Part shown: piece after piece, positions 14,273-15,355 of the stretch
Numbering within the stretch: position 1 is the first letter of the stretch
Layout of the letters: each line of letters opens with the position of its first letter
Assembly: GCA_964374095.1 (NCBI GenBank)
Contig: CAYJXJ010000110.1
Location: 1-15,355, forward strand
Length of the DNA stretch: 15,355 nt
Source: CAYJXJ01 sp964374095
GTDB taxonomy: Bacteria > Elusimicrobiota > Elusimicrobia > UBA1565 > UBA9628
Reading direction: 5' to 3'
Position numbers and translations under genes: made by a program
Notes under the pieces: generated by a model
Database searches by the model: none
Told to the model about the DNA's origin: nothing
Seen by the model: only the letters and a program-made list of their open reading frames with translations

Positions 14273-14461
14273 ATGAACCAAACTCTAAAGCTGTCGGTGG
14301 GATGCGCCGCGCTGGGGCTGGCGTTGAGCCTCGTGTGTCTTGCCAAGACCACCCCGTTGATCATGACCGCCTTCTTCTTCATCGGCCTTCCCGCCTTCGG
14401 GGCGGGGGCGTTGTTGTGTCTGGCGTTCCTGTTGCGCCGGGTGGGGCGCGGGCGGCCGTGA
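14273..14461 (+). CDS. Small two-helix membrane protein
   Basis: I do not recognise this 62-residue protein. It has two hydrophobic segments (about 5-23 and 29-54) and a basic C-terminal tail (RRVGRGRP), which by the positive-inside rule faces the cytosol with both ends inside. It begins 2 bases after the tetraheme cytochrome stop, without its own Shine-Dalgarno, so it is probably translated by coupling. Its place suggests a small accessory to the membrane cytochrome. It is the last gene of the operon. Confidence 0.65.
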   Translation: MNQTLKLSVGCAALGLALSLVCLAKTTPLIMTAFFFIGLPAFGAGALLCLAFLLRRVGRGRP

Positions 14462-14479
14462 CATGATGTCATGTGCCGC
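14452..14479 (+). terminator. Hairpin at the end of the cytochrome operon
   Basis: The arms GCGGC...GCCGC and TGACAT/ATGTCA form about 13 pairs with one bulge around a very short loop, overlapping the stop of the last operon gene. No T-run follows, so it may be a weak or Rho-assisted terminator. The TGACATGA inside it recurs at 14540-14547, so it could instead be a second copy of an operator for the next gene. Confidence 0.35.
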
Positions 14480-14529
14480 GTCAAGCGCCGCTTAGGCAGG
14501 AGAAACTCGGCCGGGAACAAATACGAGTA

Positions 14530-14549
14530 TTGTCATATTGACATGACAA
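14530..14549. promoter_or_regulatory. Candidate operator over the -35 box
   Basis: TTGTCAT (14530-14536) and ATGACAA (14543-14549) form perfect 7-bp inverted arms around a 6-base spacer. They overlap the TTGACA hexamer, the usual place for repressor binding. TGACATGA occurs here and again at 14459-14466. Confidence 0.4.
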
Positions 14550-14565
14550 CACTAATGAGTATAAT
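14538..14565 (+). promoter_or_regulatory. Consensus sigma-70 promoter, possibly leaderless
   Basis: TTGACA (14538-14543) and TATAAT (14560-14565) match both consensus hexamers exactly, with a 16-base spacer. The expected +1 is near 14571-14573, which coincides with the ATG of the next gene, so the message may be leaderless or use the in-frame ATG at 14589. The patch is far richer in A and T than its surroundings. Confidence 0.8.
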
Positions 14566-14570
14566 CAGAT

Positions 14571-15355
14571 ATGCCTGATATCGCTCATATGCCCAAAGGG
14601 CCTCTCCGCCGGTATCTCTGGACGCGCGTGCGCGAGGACTTGGCCCGAAAGATGGTATTCGTCGGCGGGCCGCGTCAGGTGGGAAAGACCACGTTCGCTC
14701 TCAGCTTCCTGAGGACTCCGCCTGAAAACGAGACGCATCCGGCCTACACGAACTGGGACCGGGATGATCATCGGCGGCGCCTGCTCGGCGGCGAAATGCC
14801 CTCCGGCGAGGAGTTGGTGCTGCTGGATGAAATTCACAAGTTCGCGCGCTGGCGAAACCTCGTCAAAGGGCTTTATGACACGCGGAAATCGAAACTCTCC
14901 ATTCTCGTGACGGGCTCCGCCCGGCTGGATTACTATCGCAAGGGCGGCGATTCCCTCCAGGGGCGATACCATTACTACCGGCTGCATCCCATCTCCCTGC
15001 GCGAATTGGACCCCTCGGCCAACGCCAAAACCGTCGCGCATCTGCTCCGGTTCGGGGGCTTTCCCGAGCCGTTGCTGGCGGGCAGCGAGGTTGAGCACCG
15101 CCGTTGGCAAAAGGAGCATCAGGATCGCGTCGTCCGCGATGATTTGCGGGATTTGGAGCAGGTTCGGGAAGTGTCCTTGATCGAGCTCCTCGCGCACCAT
15201 CTTCCGCGCTGCGTGGGCTCGCCCCTTTCCGTCAGAAGCCTGAGCGAACTCCTCCAGGTGGCTCAGGAGACGGCGGAGCGCTGGGTCCAGATTCTCGAGC
15301 GGCTTTATTTTTGCTTTCGCATCGCCCCCTACGGGAGCGCCCGGATTCGGGCGGT
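14571..15355 (+). CDS. AAA+ ATPase with DUF4143 domain, partial
   Basis: The frame runs off the window after 261 residues; the full family length is about 370-450. Walker A is GGPRQVGKTT (32-41), Walker B LVLLDEIHK (82-90), sensor 1 VTGSAR (113-118), followed by the family signature LQGRYHYYRLHPISLREL. The second part (from about 160, FGGFPEPLL...RRWQKEH) is the DUF4143 region with a winged-helix-like segment. These AAA_14/DUF4143 proteins are common, mobile, and of unsettled function. Starts are ATG at 14571 or 14589; an in-frame stop excludes anything further upstream, and neither has a Shine-Dalgarno. It has its own sigma-70 promoter and no visible link to the cytochrome operon. Confidence 0.9.
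   Translation, partial: MPDIAHMPKGPLRRYLWTRVREDLARKMVFVGGPRQVGKTTFALSFLRTPPENETHPAYTNWDRDDHRRRLLGGEMPSGEELVLLDEIHKFARWRNLVKGLYDTRKSKLSILVTGSARLDYYRKGGDSLQGRYHYYRLHPISLRELDPSANAKTVAHLLRFGGFPEPLLAGSEVEHRRWQKEHQDRVVRDDLRDLEQVREVSLIELLAHHLPRCVGSPLSVRSLSELLQVAQETAERWVQILERLYFCFRIAPYGSARIRA

Overview
The window reads as part of a GC-rich, Gram-negative chromosome. Exported multiheme cytochromes, a large outer-membrane beta-barrel and AGGAGG-type ribosome binding sites all fit this. The combination of a porin-cytochrome conduit, a sigma-54-based regulatory cluster and a free-living lifestyle would suit an environmental lineage such as Elusimicrobiota, but the taxon is inference only; no rRNA or tRNA lies in the window.

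Left third (about 50-4700, minus strand): a single-domain response regulator, a doubtful small ORF, a small phosphoribosyltransferase-like gene that appears to have lost its middle, and a two-gene operon. The operon encodes a histidine kinase carrying the XylR_N/V4R sensor domain of DmpR/XylR-type regulators, and an NtrC-family sigma-54 activator. Divergently transcribed at 4809-5900 is a short, divergent RpoN-like sigma factor. The 115-base intergenic region holds a -24/-12 promoter embedded in nested inverted repeats.

Middle (6020-7980, plus strand): a cassette of a YtxH-like small membrane protein, a hemerythrin-domain protein and a Cys-rich PAS histidine kinase, preceded by a second -24/-12 motif.

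Right half (8071-14461, plus strand): one tightly packed operon headed by hemA (glutamyl-tRNA reductase, first committed step of C5 heme synthesis). It continues with a monoheme cytochrome, an MtrA/DmsE-type decaheme cytochrome, an MtrB/PioB-type porin, a tandem diheme cytochrome, a NapC/NirT-type tetraheme quinol dehydrogenase and a small membrane protein. Together these give 17 CxxCH hemes and a plausible quinol-to-cell-surface electron path (or the reverse). A third -24/-12 motif sits directly before hemA.

The central hypothesis is that this is a self-contained regulon. Sensor kinase, NtrC-like activator and a divergent sigma-54 paralogue would act on promoters of the form KGGCCG-N5-TTGC, found before the sigma gene, the hemerythrin cassette and hemA, with related motifs before two small minus-strand genes. 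The window ends with an unrelated AAA+/DUF4143 ATPase, cut by the edge, behind a near-perfect sigma-70 promoter in an AT-rich patch. Bases 1-51 and the remaining short gaps show nothing further.
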